64,000 nucleotides of DNA from Cycas panzhihuaensis (Eukaryota; Cycadophyta). Positions within the stretch are counted from its first letter, which is position 1, and the number at the start of each line of letters is the position of its first letter. Positions 49,601 through 61,500 of the stretch are shown here, in pieces. The DNA is taken from the NCBI GenBank assembly GCA_023213395.1, contig CM041465.1:66905741-66969740 (forward strand), given 5' to 3'. A program made the position numbers and the translations under genes. A model generated the notes under the pieces. That model was given only the letters and a program-made list of their open reading frames with translations, had not been told where the DNA came from and did not search any database.

Positions 49601-50593
49601 GACAATGGCTTATTCATTATCTTGGTATTATATGTCGATGACATGCTGGTTGCAAGCAAGAGCACGGAAGAAATCAATAAGCTAAAGGCTCAATTGACTA
49701 GGACTTTTGATATGAAGGATCTAGGAGCTACAAAATAAATCTTAGGCATGGAGATACATAGAGATAGGAAAAATGGTAAGTTATGGTTATCACAATAGAA
49801 ATATATGGAGAAGGTACTAATCAGGTTTGGTATGGCAAATATGAAATTAGTGAGTATCCCATTGGCTTCCCACTTAAAGCTTTCTTCAAATATGAGTCCT
49901 ACTAGTAAAGAAGAAAAGGCTTATATGTCTCGTGTGCCTTATGCTAGTGTAGTAAGAAGTTTGATGTATGCCATGGTATGTACAAGACCTGATATTTCAC
50001 ATGTAATCGGTGTAGTTAGCAGGTTTATGGTAAATCTAGGGAGAGAACATTGGGCTGCAGTGAAATGGGTGCTTCAGTATTTGAGAGGCATAAGTGACTA
50101 CTACATCACCTTTGGAGTGCAGTGTCGTGTTTATGGATATGTTGATTCAGACTTTGCAGGAGATTTAGACAAAAGAAGGTATACTTCAAGTTATGTTTTC
50201 ACTCTTGCAAATGATCTAGTTAGTTGGATGTCCAAATTACAAAGCACAATTGCACTATCAACCATGGAAGCTGAATATGTTACTACAACACATGCTTGTA
50301 AAGAAGTAATCTAGTTACAGGGTCTATTAGTTGAGCTTGGAAGGAGATAGGAAAATGTAAAGGTATTTTGTGACAGTCAAAGTGCCATTTACTTAGCTAA
50401 GAATCTAGCTTATCACAGTAGAACAAAGCATATTATTCTTAAGTACCATTTTGTTAGACAGGTTGTGAAAGTAGGTGGAGTAGCACTTGAGAAGATTCAT
50501 ACCAATCAGAATTATGCTGATATATTCACAAAACTAATATGAGTAGAGAAGTTCAAATGGTGTTTGACTTCTCTTGGCTTTCAGAAAAAATGA
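46672..50593 (+). pseudogene. Family II copia gag-pol, unit A
   Basis: It starts at ATG 46672 (MTKVAGVKFEMEKFNGKNNF). Gag continues to a zinc knuckle near 47368-47410 (C.HCNKTGHLKKDC, with a stop at its Trp), then comes the protease DWLLDSGASHHMC (about 47530, motif intact). GAG-pre-integrase and integrase follow (HLDVWGSSPNIYYGG, FIYDFSKKV, RTDNGGEF, NRTLLERARSM; 47950-48600), then the RT (49097-49738: KRAMQEEIDALKKNNSW, KYRARLVAK, active site LYVDDMLVASK intact) and RNase H (about 49805-50560: SRVPYASVVRSLMYAM, DSDFAGDLDKRR, CDSQSAIYLAKN). It ends at TGA 50593. More than a dozen premature stops are present, mostly TAG or TGA at sites where unit B has CAG, TGG or similar. Confidence 0.93.
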
Positions 50594-50641
50594 TGAAGGG
50601 TCTAGGAAAGGTACTAGGTAAATTGTTGTCAAGGTGGAGAT

Positions 50642-51012
50642 TGTTGGATATTGTGACAACAATTATTTAAGGTTAAAATTTTGGCATGTTTTCGGCCCAG
50701 TTTCCCTCTCGAATCTTTCTCAGGGGGTTCCAATAGGGGCGGGAGTCCCCCTTGGCCAGTGGGTGTGGGGGGTGTGGAATGGCCCCCACTAAGAGGGGGT
50801 CTGAAAAATTAGTCCTATAAACCTTATTAAAATATAAAGAGAATCAGGGTCGTTCGATACAAATACCCTAGATTCTACAGTTGAGATTCATGCATTAGAT
50901 GTCCCTCTCATGTAGCCCATTTTAGGGCTTTTCTTATTATGTTAAATGTAATGTAATATACCGTGATGAGGGTGGTAGCTGGTTATTGTTCCTTAGAGTA
51001 CTCTACTACTGA
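50642..51012 (+). repeat. Family II middle LTR, left part
   Basis: It begins TGTTGGATATTGTGACAACA after a GGTGGAGAT polypurine tract and is cut at 51012 by the gypsy insertion. It includes the G/C-run segment (50722-50800). Confidence 0.92.
51008..51012. repeat. Target-site duplication ACTGA (left)
   Basis: ACTGA stands before the gypsy element and again after it (58197-58201). With one copy removed, the middle LTR reads through as in the other LTRs, apart from one substitution. Confidence 0.92.
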
Positions 51013-51915
51013 TGATCCAGGAGGATCTACCATATATTTACAGGAGGTAGAAAATGCTAGAATGATCTACCATATATCTACAGGATGGAAAAAATGCTAG
51101 GCATTGGCATAATTGAAAGAGATATAGCCAATGGTATCAAACTTATATAAAATTTTGTAGAAAGGAAGAAGACACATCCTACTACATGTGCACAAAAGGT
51201 GGCATTTAGAAAATATCATTTGATTAGAGTTCAAGTATTGTTTTTTATAAAATTAGTCCCACAACTAGTAGAAAAATAATAAATGCATATGATAATTAAA
51301 TGAATAAAAGTGTAGCCAAATGACATCCAAATGAGCTAAAATGTTGTAAAAGTGAAGGGGACATGTGTTCCTATATGTTTACTAAATTTAAGCCTAATTG
51401 GAGTTCGTTAAGATTAGTTACAAGCTGCATCTTTTAAGAATTGCATAAAGGCCACTTGGATAACATGCATTCTAGTGGTTAGTGGTTATACTTGCATGAT
51501 TGACACTTGTTAAACATGCAATTTGGGTTTCTTTCTATAAATTGAGCCCTATTATGGGTTGGATAGTTGGTTCTTTAAGGTGAAAGGTATTTGACTTGGG
51601 AATCATCCTTGGAGAAGTATTTTGGAGGGTTTGAGCCCCCCTTATGGTATAATTGTATCATTTATTCCTTGTAATTTGACCATTCTTTTGTTAGTTATTT
51701 TGTCCACCATTAAATGGAGTTTTTTATAGTTTAAGAAAAGTATTACTCTTCATACTTTTAGAGTAATGTCAAGTGTAAATGATTTGGTGTAGAATTTCCT
51801 TTTGTGGGCTCATTCTTGTTTTGATGTTATTGGGATCTCTACACTAACTCCCAGGATCTCAAGGAGAAAGGTTGATAATTGACTTCTTCACCAATTAAGT
51901 TCTATTTTAGGATCA
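51013..51915 (+). repeat. 5' LTR of the gypsy element
   Basis: It starts TGATCCAGGAGGATCTACC and ends TTTTAGGATCA. Its first 80 bases contain two imperfect copies of a GATCTACCATAT..(T/C)TACAGGA unit. A TATA-like TCTATAAATTGAG lies near 51535. Confidence 0.95.
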
Positions 51916-51920
51916 TATTT

Positions 51921-51932
51921 TGGTATTAAAGC
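51921..51932 (+). promoter_or_regulatory. Primer-binding site of the gypsy element
   Basis: TGGTATTAAAGC differs at two bases from TGGTATCAGAGC and lies five bases after the LTR. Confidence 0.7.
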
Positions 51933-51958
51933 ATGTGATCTTTGTTATAGGGACTTGA

Positions 51959-53292
51959 ATGGTACAAACAAGGAAAATATACAAAGAGAAAGGTGAAGCT
52001 TTTCTCGTGTTGCAATCACCAAGAAGACAAAGAAAGAATCGAAGCATCATGGCTGAAAAAGAAGATGGAGAAATTAGATTTGAGAAGCTTGAGAAGAATG
52101 TAGAAGTCTTGAGGCAAATGATGACCCAACTTCTACCTCTAGTCAAGGGCAAAGGTAAAGAGGAGGAAGTTGAACGAGGATCCACATATGACCAAAACCA
52201 TGAAGAGGAAGAGGAGGAGACCTTAAAGCACTCATTTGAAGAAAGCAAGGGTACTTCATCTCATCAACCCTTCAAGGTGGAGGCAAAGTTGGATATTCCA
52301 ACTTATGATGGAGAGGTAAATATTGAAAAGTTGGACCATTGGTTGGATCAAATTGAAACCTACTTCATAATTTATGCTTATAGTAATGCTCAAAATCTTT
52401 CATTTGCTAGGCTCAAGTTGTGTAAATATGCATTGACATGGTGGAATGCATATTTGAAGACTCATGATGTATCTTCTTTTTCATGGATGGATTTTAAGAA
52501 AATAATAAAGAAGCAATACTACCCCATAGGTCATGAGGAAGACCAATGGGTCACTTGGCAATATTTATGCCAAGGGAGAGGTGTATGTGTCCAAGACTAT
52601 ACTACTTTATTTTTTAGGCATGGCATACTACTTGGTATTAGGATGAACATGACACTCTTATGAAATTCATTGGCAGATTACATAAATACATAAGGAAGGA
52701 ACTAAGGATTTTTAAGGTTCAATTCATTAGAGAAGCAAGTAAAATGACTATGGCAATAGAAAGTAAAAGCAAGAAACCTACATTCATGTCTAAAGATTCT
52801 ACTTTTACTTCTAATAAGCATGAAAAGAATCTTAAATTACACTCATCTAAAAGGCAAGAAGGAAAGAAGAAAAGAACTAATTTTGTTAAAAGTTCTAACT
52901 ATTATGAGCATTGTGATATTAGTGGTCATATTGCAGTAAACTGTTGGAAGTTGCATCTAGAGCTAAAGCCAAAGCATATCAAGGATATGGAATTAAGAAA
53001 GAAGGAAAAAGGGAAAGCACTACTTTCTGAGGTGGAGATTCAAAGTGAAGGAGAAAAAGAGAAGTTTACTCTACTTACAACTTATGGAAATGATGCTACA
53101 AGGGAGGAACTATTTTACTTAAAGCTTCAAGTAGGAAATAATATTATTGGTGCTATTATAGATCCAAGGAGCCCAAAGAATTTGATCTTAGAAAGTTTGG
53201 TAAAGAGCCTTGGGTTGGTAACTACTCCACACCCTAACCCATATCCTCTTGGTTGGATCCATAAAGATGTGGAAATGCAAATATCAAAGTAA
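51959..53292 (+). pseudogene. Gypsy gag and protease start (one frameshift)
   Basis: The first frame (51959-52663, 234 codons) starts MVQTRKIYKEKGEAF. It has a charged coiled-coil-like region (FEKLEKNVEVLRQMM), an acidic stretch, then capsid text (KLDIPTYDGEVNIEKLDHWL, FARLKLCKYALTWWNAYL). A shift leads into 52660-53292, with a zinc-knuckle remnant (YYEHCDISGHIAVNCWK, the first Cys replaced by Tyr) and the protease entry (FYLKLQVGNNIIGAIIDPRS), where the usual active-site D(S/T)GS reads DPRS. Start choice: first ATG after the primer site, and the frame stays open from there. Confidence 0.88.
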
Positions 53293-53334
53293 TGTACACT
53301 TAAATTTTCCATCACTAATGTTTTTGTTAATGAA

Positions 53335-54063
53335 GTGATATATGATGTGGTACCATTAGATGTATGCCATGTTGTGTTTGGGAGTCCCTACTTGTGGGAT
53401 CGAGATGCACTCTTTTATCAAAGGGAGAGAAAGTATCGATTGATAAAGGATAATAAGGGCTTCATCATAAAGGCCACAAAGAAGCACTTAGACAAGATAA
53501 CATTAATTTCAGCCACTCAAACAAAAAGGATGATCAATGCATATGGTAAATTCATCATCTTAATGGTAAGGAGAAAAGAAGAGCCAGGAGATGAAGAAGG
53601 TCCTTCTACTCACACTCTTCTTATATCACCTAAATAAATGTAACAAATTGAGGAGTTAAAGACAAGGTATGATATTCTATTTCAACATGTTGATGGGCTA
53701 CTACCAAAGAGAAAGACAGAGCATGAAATCACTCTTGTAGGAGATGCACCATTTCCTAATGTTACTTTGTATAGGCATTCCATTATAGAGAATAATGAGA
53801 TAAAGAGGCAAGTTAAGGAGTTTCTTAATTAGGGCGTCATAAGACCTTCATGTTCCCCTTATGGGTCACCAATTGTCTTGGTGCCTAAGAAGGATGGAGG
53901 ATGGAGAATGTGTATAGACTTTCATGCTTTGAATAAAATTACAATTAAAAATCGCTACCTTTTACCTCGCATAGATGATTTGCTTAATTAAATTTAGCAT
54001 GCTTGTTATTTTACTAAGTTGGATTTGAAAAGTGGTTATCACCAAATTAGGGTTAAGGAGGAG
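53335..54063 (+). pseudogene. Gypsy protease end and RT N-terminal half
   Basis: 53335-53637 carries the protease C-terminus (VVFGSPYLWDRDALFY). From 53640 the RT entry can be read with stops: [54 protein letters not shown], then [19 protein letters not shown]. The text is of good quality apart from three TAG/TAA stops. It ends where the duplicated segment begins. Confidence 0.88.
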
Positions 54064-54810
54064 GACACATGGAAGATGGCATTCAAAACAAACAACACAT
54101 GGGAGGAACATTTGTAGCACATAGAAGAAGTTTTAAAGACTATAGCTAAGCATCATTTGAAGCTTATTGTGAAGAAGTATGAATTTGGCAATGAGAACTT
54201 GGTCTTCTTAGGCTTTATGGTTGGAGGAGGAAAGTTGAGCATCGATCCACTCAAGACTCAAGCCATCCTCAAATGGCCTAGGCTAACAAACATCACAGAG
54301 GTGAGAAGGTTTTTAGGAGCTTGTTAATACTTGAGAAAGTTTATTCTTCATTTTTCACAGGTTGCAGTACCTCTACATGGATTGACAAAAGCTAGTAAAA
54401 AGTTTACTTGGGGTTCCAAGGAGGAAGAAGTTTTTTTTCTTTTAAAGAAGAAAATTTGTGAAGCACTAGTTTTAGCAATGCCAAATTTGCAAAGGCCTTT
54501 TGAAGTAGAAGTTGATGCAAGTGGAAATGCGATGGGAGCTATCCTTATTCAAGATGGGAAGCCTATTGCTTACCATTCGGAAGTCTTCACCCCTCAAGTG
54601 AAAAACTACCTAATATATGATCAAGAAATGTTTACACTACATCAAGCATGCAAGCATTAGAGGTCTTACTTACTTAGAAAAGAGATTGTAGTTCATACCG
54701 ATCATAAGCCTCTTCAATTTTTACAAACCCAAAGTAAATTACAGCAAGAAAGACATATGAAGTGGATGAGTTATTTACAACAATTCAATATTATAATTAA
54801 GTATAAAAAG
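54064..54810 (+). pseudogene. RT-RNase H tandem copy 1, catalytic box deleted
   Basis: 747 bases (249 codons) start [10 protein letters not shown] and run directly into NTWEEHL. Compared with copy 2, 141 bases are missing at this point: 47 codons that include the MPFGLCNAPATF block and the YLDD active site. The rest is thumb (LVFLGFMVGGGKLSIDPLKT), connection (FTWGSKEEEVFFLLKKKIC) and RNase H (FEVEVDASGNAMGAILIQDG, VVHTDHKPLQFLQT). Three in-frame stops are present. The deletion lies between short repeats (ACAAA.CAA and AGCAACA). Confidence 0.92.
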
Positions 54811-55698
54811 GACACATGGAAGACGGCCTTCAAAACAAAGCAAGGACTCTTTGAATGGATGGTTATGCCTTTCGGATTGTGTAATGCTCCTGCAACATTC
54901 ATGAGGCTAATGAATGAAATGTTAAGGCCTTACTTGGATAATTTTGTTGTTGTCTATCTTGATGACATTTTAATTTTTAGCAACATATGGGAGGAACATT
55001 TGCAGCACATAGAAGAAGTTTTAAAGACTATGGCTAAGCATCATTTGAAGCTTAATGTGAAGAAGTGTGAATTTGGCAAGGAGAACTTGATCTTCTTAGG
55101 CTTTGTGGTTGGAGGAGGAACGTTGAGCATCGATCCACTCAAGACTCAAGCCATCCTCAAATGGCCTAGGCCAACAAACATCACAGAGGTGAGAAGTTTT
55201 TTAGGAGCTTGTCAATACTTGAGAAAGTTTATTCTTCATTTCTCACAGGTTGCAACACCTCTATATGGATTAACAAAATCTAGTAAAAAGTTTACTTGGG
55301 GTTCCAAGGAGGAAGAAGCTTTTCTTCTTTTAAAGAAGAAAATTTGTGAAGCACCGGTTTTGGCAATGCCAAATTTGCAAAGGCCTTTTGAAGTAGAAGC
55401 TGATGCAAGTGGAAATGAGATGGGAGCTGTCCTTATTCAAGATGGGAAGCCTATTGCTTACCATTCGAAAGTCTTCATCCCTCATGTGAAGAACTACCCA
55501 ACATATGATCGAGAAATGTTCGCACTTCATCAAGCATGCAAGCATTGGAGGTCATACTTACTCGGAAAAGAGGTTGTAGTTCATACCGATCATAAGCCTC
55601 TTCAATTTTTACAAACCCAAAGTAAATTACAGCAAGTAAGACACATGAAGTGGATGAGTTATTTATAATAATTCAATATTGTAATTAAGTACAAAAAG
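54811..55698 (+). pseudogene. RT-RNase H tandem copy 2, catalytic box present
   Basis: 888 bases (296 codons) start DTWKTAFKTKQGLFEWMVMP and include FGLCNAPATFMRLMNEML and the active site VVVYLDDILIF. They continue as in copy 1 through RNase H (FEVEADASGNEMGAVLIQDG). An open frame of 303 codons (54757-55668) crosses the junction from copy 1 into copy 2 without a stop, so the duplication is in frame. Copies 1 and 2 differ at about 10 of 220 bases in the stretch compared, less than the LTRs do. After the second copy the pol text goes on normally (NKIVDMLSRPP). Confidence 0.93.
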
Positions 55699-57254
55699 GG
55701 ATCTAATAACAAAATTGTTGATATGTTATCTAGACCACCTTGTTCCACTTCTTCTTCTACTTTTGTTTGTAGTTCTCTTATGAGTTTGTAGGTGGAACCA
55801 ATGCATCATGAAGAGTACAAAGACTTGTACCATGAAGATGAATCTTTGAAGGAAGAATTAGAGAACCTAGCGAAAGGAAGACCTTCCCGGCTTGCTTGGA
55901 AGGATGGTCTACTTTTCAAAGGGGAGCAACTCTATGTTCCATAAAAAAGAGACAAGATATAGTGGCTTAGAGAAGCCCATACTTCTAAAGTAGCTGGTCA
56001 CTTTGGTATAGAGAAGACTTTAGCAAACTTGAGAAGATACGTTGTATGGCCAAAAATGCAAAATGATGTAAAAAAAATGTAAAAAGGATGTGTAATGTGT
56101 AATACTTCTAAGCCTTCTTCTAGAAAATTAGGATTGTATACACCACTTCCTATTCCCACTAGACCTTGGGAAAGTATCTCCATTGATTTCTTAGGTGGAC
56201 TTCCTATGACTAGGAAGGGACATGATTATCTTTTTGTTGTTGTAGATAGGTTCAGTAAAATGATGTGTCTAATACCTTGTAAGAAGACAATCACAGGTAT
56301 AGGAGCAACTGAGTTATTCTTCGAGCATGTATGGAAGAATTTTGGCTTGCCTTCTTCCATCATTTCAGATCGGGACACTCAATTCCTTTCATCATTTTGG
56401 AAGTCACTATGGGAGATGATGGATACCAAATTGAAGAGGAGTACAAGTTTCCATCCTCAAACAGATGGATAAACTAAAGTAGTGAATAGAACTTTGGTAC
56501 ATTTATTGAGGGGATATAATTCCAAGCATCCAAAGACTTGGGATGAATCATTGGCTTTTCTACAATTTGCATTTAATAAAGCAATGCATGCATCGCACTC
56601 TAAAGCACCTTTTGAAGTTTGTTTGGAATACTTGCCTCAAAGTCTATTTGACTTAGAGTTTCCATGCAAGCTAAGGAAGGATCTATCAAAGAGAAGGAGG
56701 AGCATGACAAGGCTTTAAGATACTTGGAGAAGATCCAGAGAGTCCACAAAGAAGTACATGATTAACTTCTGAGGACTCAATAAAAGTACAAGGAAAGACA
56801 TGACAAGCATAGGCAAGAGTGTACTTTTTAAGAAGGAGATTTAGTATGGTTATACTTGAACAAGGAGAGGTTAAAAGGAGAAGACAAGAAACTCAAACCT
56901 ATAAGGTATGAACCATTCAAGATTTTAAAAAAAGTAGATGGTAATGCTTTCCAACTTGATCTTCCACCTTATATGCAAATATATTCAGTAGTAAATGTTG
57001 AATACTTAAAACTCTTTGAGCCCTCCATGCTAGATGAGGAACAACACCAGTTCACTTTACCTTCAGTTGATGACTTGTATTTGGAAAGTGAGGAGCCTCT
57101 CAATGAAGATTGTATCTTGGAGAGAAAATCCACCAAAACAAGACATAAGACACATGAATCTTCCAGGATTGGAGTAGCAGGACAATTGCCTAGTAAGGCC
57201 AAGTGGTTTAGTAGGAAACAAGGACAACAAAACTTCCCCCATCTCCAATTCTAA
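55699..57254 (+). pseudogene. Gypsy integrase and chromodomain-like C-terminus
   Basis: The integrase zinc-binding part lies near 55860-56100 (KGCVMCNTSKPS). The core (56095-56718) has SIDFLGGLPMTRKGHDYLFV (first Asp), ISDRDTQFLSSFW (second Asp) and HPQTDG.TKVVNRTL, where the third catalytic residue Glu is replaced by Lys next to a stop. 56856-57254 holds the C-terminal GPF/Y-type block (KPIRYEPFKILKKVDGNAFQ, then PPYMQIYSVVNVEYL) and a final chromodomain-like stretch (GQLPSKAKWFSRKQGQQNFP) that ends close to the polypurine tract. Confidence 0.88.
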
Positions 57255-57279
57255 GATAAACAAGGGTTGGCTATTTTCC

Positions 57280-57294
57280 AAGGAAGGGGATCCA
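57280..57294 (+). promoter_or_regulatory. Polypurine tract of the gypsy element
   Basis: AAGGAAGGGGATCCA lies directly before the 3' LTR. Confidence 0.8.
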
Positions 57295-58196
57295 TGATCC
57301 AGAAGGATCTACCATATGTTTACAAGAGGCAGAAAATGCTAGAATGATCTACCATATGTCTACAGGATGTAGAAAATACTAGGCATTGGCATAACTGAAA
57401 GAGATATGGCCAAATGGTATCAAACTTATATGAAATTTTGTGGAAAGGAAGAAGACACATCCTACTACATGTGTACAAAAGTTGAGGTTCAAAAAATATC
57501 ATTTGATTGGAGTTCAAGCCTTGTTTTTCATAAAATTAATCCCATAGCGAGCAGAAAAATAACAAATACATATGATCATTAAATGAATAAAATTGTAGTC
57601 AAATGACATCTAAATCAGCTACAATTTTGAGGAAACGAAGGGGACATTATTCCAATATGTGTACCAAATTTAAGCTAAATTGGAGTTCATTAAGCCTAGT
57701 TACAAGTTGTAACTTTTAAGAATTACATGAAGGCCACTTGGACAACATTCATTCTGGTGGTTAGTGGTTATACTTGCATGATTGCCACTTGTTAAACATG
57801 CAATTTAGGTTTCTTTCTATAAATTGAGCTCTATTATAGGTTTGAGAGTTGGTTCTTGAAGGTTAAAGTCACTTGAATTAGGAATAATCCTTGGAGAAAC
57901 ATTTTGGAGGGTTGGAGTCCCCCTTATGGTATAATTGTATCATTTATTCCTTATAATTTAACCATTCTTTTGCTAGTTGTTTCTCCACCATTAAATGAAG
58001 ATTTTTATAGTTTAATAAAAGTATTACTCTTCATACTTTTAGTGCAATGTCAAGTATAAATGATTTGGTGTAGAATTTCCTTTTGTGGGCTCATTCTTGT
58101 TTTGATGTTATTGGGATTTCTACACTAACTCCCAAGATCTCAAGGAGAAAGGTTGATAATTGACTTCTTTACTAATTAAGCTCTATTTTGGGATCA
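57295..58196 (+). repeat. 3' LTR of the gypsy element
   Basis: 902 bases, from TGATCCAGAAGGATCTACC to TTTTGGGATCA, matching 51013-51915. Confidence 0.95.
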
Positions 58197-58201
58197 ACTG
58201 A
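58197..58201. repeat. Target-site duplication ACTGA (right)
   Basis: A perfect match to 51008-51012. Confidence 0.92.
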
Positions 58202-58445
58202 GATGTATTATGTCTCCATTCTACAACAATAAAGATTTAAATCTTTCCTATGTGGATGTTTCCCTAGCACATTGCTAGGGTTTTACCACATTATATTAGG
58301 TGCATATGTGATGTTTAGCTTGTATATTGATGTTATTATATTATCTCTGATTTTAGAACTTGCATGTTAAATCTTAGTTTCGATTCCTGTAACTAGTTGC
58401 AAAATAGTTTAGATCTTGTGGTGGTTTAAAGTATGGGACTCAACA
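58202..58445 (+). repeat. Family II middle LTR, right part
   Basis: It resumes at GATGTATTATGTCTCC and ends GGGACTCAACA. Nine bases before the end (CTTGTATTC in the other LTRs) are missing. Confidence 0.92.
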
Positions 58446-58447
58446 GG

Positions 58448-58460
58448 TGGTATCAGAGCC
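58448..58460 (+). promoter_or_regulatory. Primer-binding site, family II unit B
   Basis: TGGTATCAGAGCC lies two bases after the middle LTR, identical to that of unit A. Its presence shows that the middle LTR leads a complete second unit. Confidence 0.92.
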
Positions 58461-58517
58461 ACCTTTTATTTTGCAGTGAGTCTATGAAGGTTTTGGTGTT
58501 AGTGTTTCTATATCAAA

Positions 58518-61500
58518 ATGGTGAAACTAGCAGGTGCAAAGTTCGAGGTGGAGAAATTCAGTGGCAAGAATAACTTCAAGTTGTGGAAGCTAAAAGTGCA
58601 TGATATTCTTATACAGCAGGTTTTGTACAAAGCCCTTCTAGGTAAATTGAAGAAACCCATAGGGATAGATGATGATGATAGGGATGACTTAGATAAAAAG
58701 GTACTTAGCACAATATGATTGTGCTTGGCAGATGAAGTCTTGTTTAACATCGTAAGGGAAGAGACAACAGTAGGATTATGGACTCAATTGGAAGGCCTGT
58801 ATATGACCAAATCAGTAATGAATTGAATCTACTTGAAGAGGCAACTATAGTCGTTACGGATGAAGGAAGGTATAAAAATTACTGACCATTTAAATGTTTT
58901 CAATACTCTTATTTGTTAGTTGACTAGTATCAATGTTATAATTGATGATGAGGATAAGGTTATTACCTTATTATGCTCATTAACCAAATCCTAGGATAAT
59001 ATTGTCACCTCAATTATTTTTAGCACTACAGATATATTGGATTATGATTCTATTGTGAGTGCTTTGCTAATGGAAGAACTGCAGAGGAAATCTAGTTTTG
59101 AAATCTCCACACCAAAAACCATGACAATAAGCAGTAGAACATTTGAGAGAGGACAAAACTCCAGGGATACATCGATGTCCAAGTTAAAGAGCAAAAAGAG
59201 TAAGCTCAGGTGTTGGCATTGTAATAAGACTGCTCACCTCAAGAAGGATTGTTACAAAATGAAGGAGTTCCAGAAAAAGGAAGATCTTGCTAAGGAGGTG
59301 AATCAGGTGGACTCAAATCAAGGTATGGATGATGATGTCTTAGTCACTTGTAATGTTTCTCATTATCACCATGACTGGTTATTAGATTCAGGTGATTTGT
59401 ACCATATGTGTCTACACAAGAGTTGGTTTTCATCATACCAACCTCTTGATGGAGGTCATGTGCTTATGGGAAATGAAGTTTCTTGTAAGATAGTGGGCAT
59501 TGGTAGCATCAGAATTAAGATGTTCGATGGAGTAGTCAGAATGTTAAGTAAGGTTAGACATGTACTTGATTTGAAAAGGAATTAGATTTCTTTGGATGAA
59601 TTCGATTTGGGTGGTTTTAAGCATACAGGTCATGAAGGAGTCCTAAAGGTGTCAAAGGGTGCCTTGGTTGTTATGAAAGCCTTAAAGAAAGGAAATCTTT
59701 ATATTTTAGTGGGAAGTACAGATGTCAGCCAAGCAGCTACAACATCAAAGACTTCAGAAAATTTAGCTCAGTTATGGCATCAGAGACTTGGGCACATGAG
59801 TGAGAAAGGACTTAAGGTGTTGATAAACCGTAAGTTGCTTCCTAACTTGTAGCTTTCAGATTTGGCTTTCTGTAAACATTGTATTTTTGGAAAGTAGTGT
59901 AAACTTAGGTTTAAAGTAGGAAGTCACACTAGTAAAGGCGTTCTAGATTACATACATTCAGATGTATGGGGACCAGCCCCTAAAATATCTTATGGAGAAT
60001 CATTGTATTACGTCACATTTATAGATGATTTCTCCAGGAAGGTATGGGTCTATTTTTTGAAAAAGAAATCTGAAGTTTTCAATGTGTTTAAGCAGTTCAA
60101 GGCTCTAGTTGAGAACAATATAGGTAAGATAATCAAATGTTTAAGAACTGACAATGGAAGTAAGTTCAACTCCTTGGTGTTTAAGAACTATTATAGAGAA
60201 GTTGAGATCGAAAAACACAAGACCACTAGCTATACTCTGTAGTAAAATGGCATTGCTGAGTGCATGAATAGGACACTCTTGGAAAGAGTAAGAAGCATGC
60301 TAAGTAATGCAGGAGTAGAGAAGGGCTTATGGGCAAAAGCTGTTTAAACAACTTGCTATCTGGTAAATAGGTCACCATCACTTGTAATAGATTGCAAGAT
60401 TCCTGAAGAGGTATGGACTGGACATCTATGTGATTATTCAAATTTAAAACTTTTTGGTTGTGATGCTTATGCCTAGACTGACAAAAGTAAATGTTCAAAG
60501 TTAGAACCAAAATCCAAAAGATATATCTTTGTTGGTTATGGTGATAGGGATGGTGTGAAGGGATACAGGTTATGGGATCCTACTACCTACAAAATCATCA
60601 TTAACTGAGATGTTCTATTTGATGAATCTCCCCTTGTAAAATCAAATAGTGGAGAAGTTGAAATGAAACAGGAGCAGCAAGTTGAACATCAACAAGTCAA
60701 GTTTGAAATGTAGCCATCTATGGAATCAGAAGAACAGGAAGATATTTCTGAAGATGAATCTTTAATAGATTTACAGCAGTATGTGGACACTCCTCTGCCA
60801 ACAGTTAGAAGAACTACACGAGTCAGTCATTCACCTGACAGGTATAACCCGTCTACTTCTATTACTTTGGTTTCTAATGATGGTAAGCCTACATGTTTTC
60901 AGGAAGCAGTAGATGATATCCATGGTGAGAAGTGGAAAAGGGCTATGCAGGAAGAGATAGATGCTTTGAAGAAAAATAATTCATGGGACTTAGTAGAACT
61001 TCCACATGACAGGAAGACTATTAGTTTCAGGTGGATTTTCAAAAAGAAAATAGATGTTGATGTAAAGGTTGATAAATACAGGGTAAGATTAGTGGCTAAA
61101 GGTTTTACACAAAAAGCAGCTATTAACTTTCATGAGATCTTTTCACTAGTTATCAAACTTGTTTTATTTCGAGTGATGTTATCATTGGTAGCTTCTCTTG
61201 ATTTGGATTTGGTGCAGTTAGATGTAAAAAGAGCTTTTCTACATGGAGATTTAGATGATGAGATCTATATGGATCAACTAGAAGGGTTTGTACAAGATGG
61301 TAGGAAAAGACTTGTTTGGAGGCTCAGGAAATCATTATATAGCCTGAAGCAATCACCTAGGCAGTGGTACAAGAAGTTTGATATCTTCATGGAAAGCCAA
61401 AATTTTAAAAGAAGTGAGTGTGATTGTTATGTTTACTTTAAATTTATGGGCAATGGCTTATTTATTATCTTGGTATTATATGTTGATGGCATGCTAATTG

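Larger units (their letters stand above)
51013..58196 (+). mobile_element. Ty3/gypsy element inside the middle family II LTR
   Basis: It has LTRs of 903 and 902 bases (51013-51915 and 57295-58196), both TGATCCAG...GGATCA, an ACTGA duplication, a primer site and a polypurine tract. Gag, protease, RT, RNase H, integrase and a chromodomain-like end lie in plus-strand order. Length is 7184 bases. The first ~220 bases of the two LTRs differ at about one base in eleven by eye. An internal tandem duplication of RT-RNase H makes it longer than it would otherwise be. All genes are broken. Confidence 0.95.
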
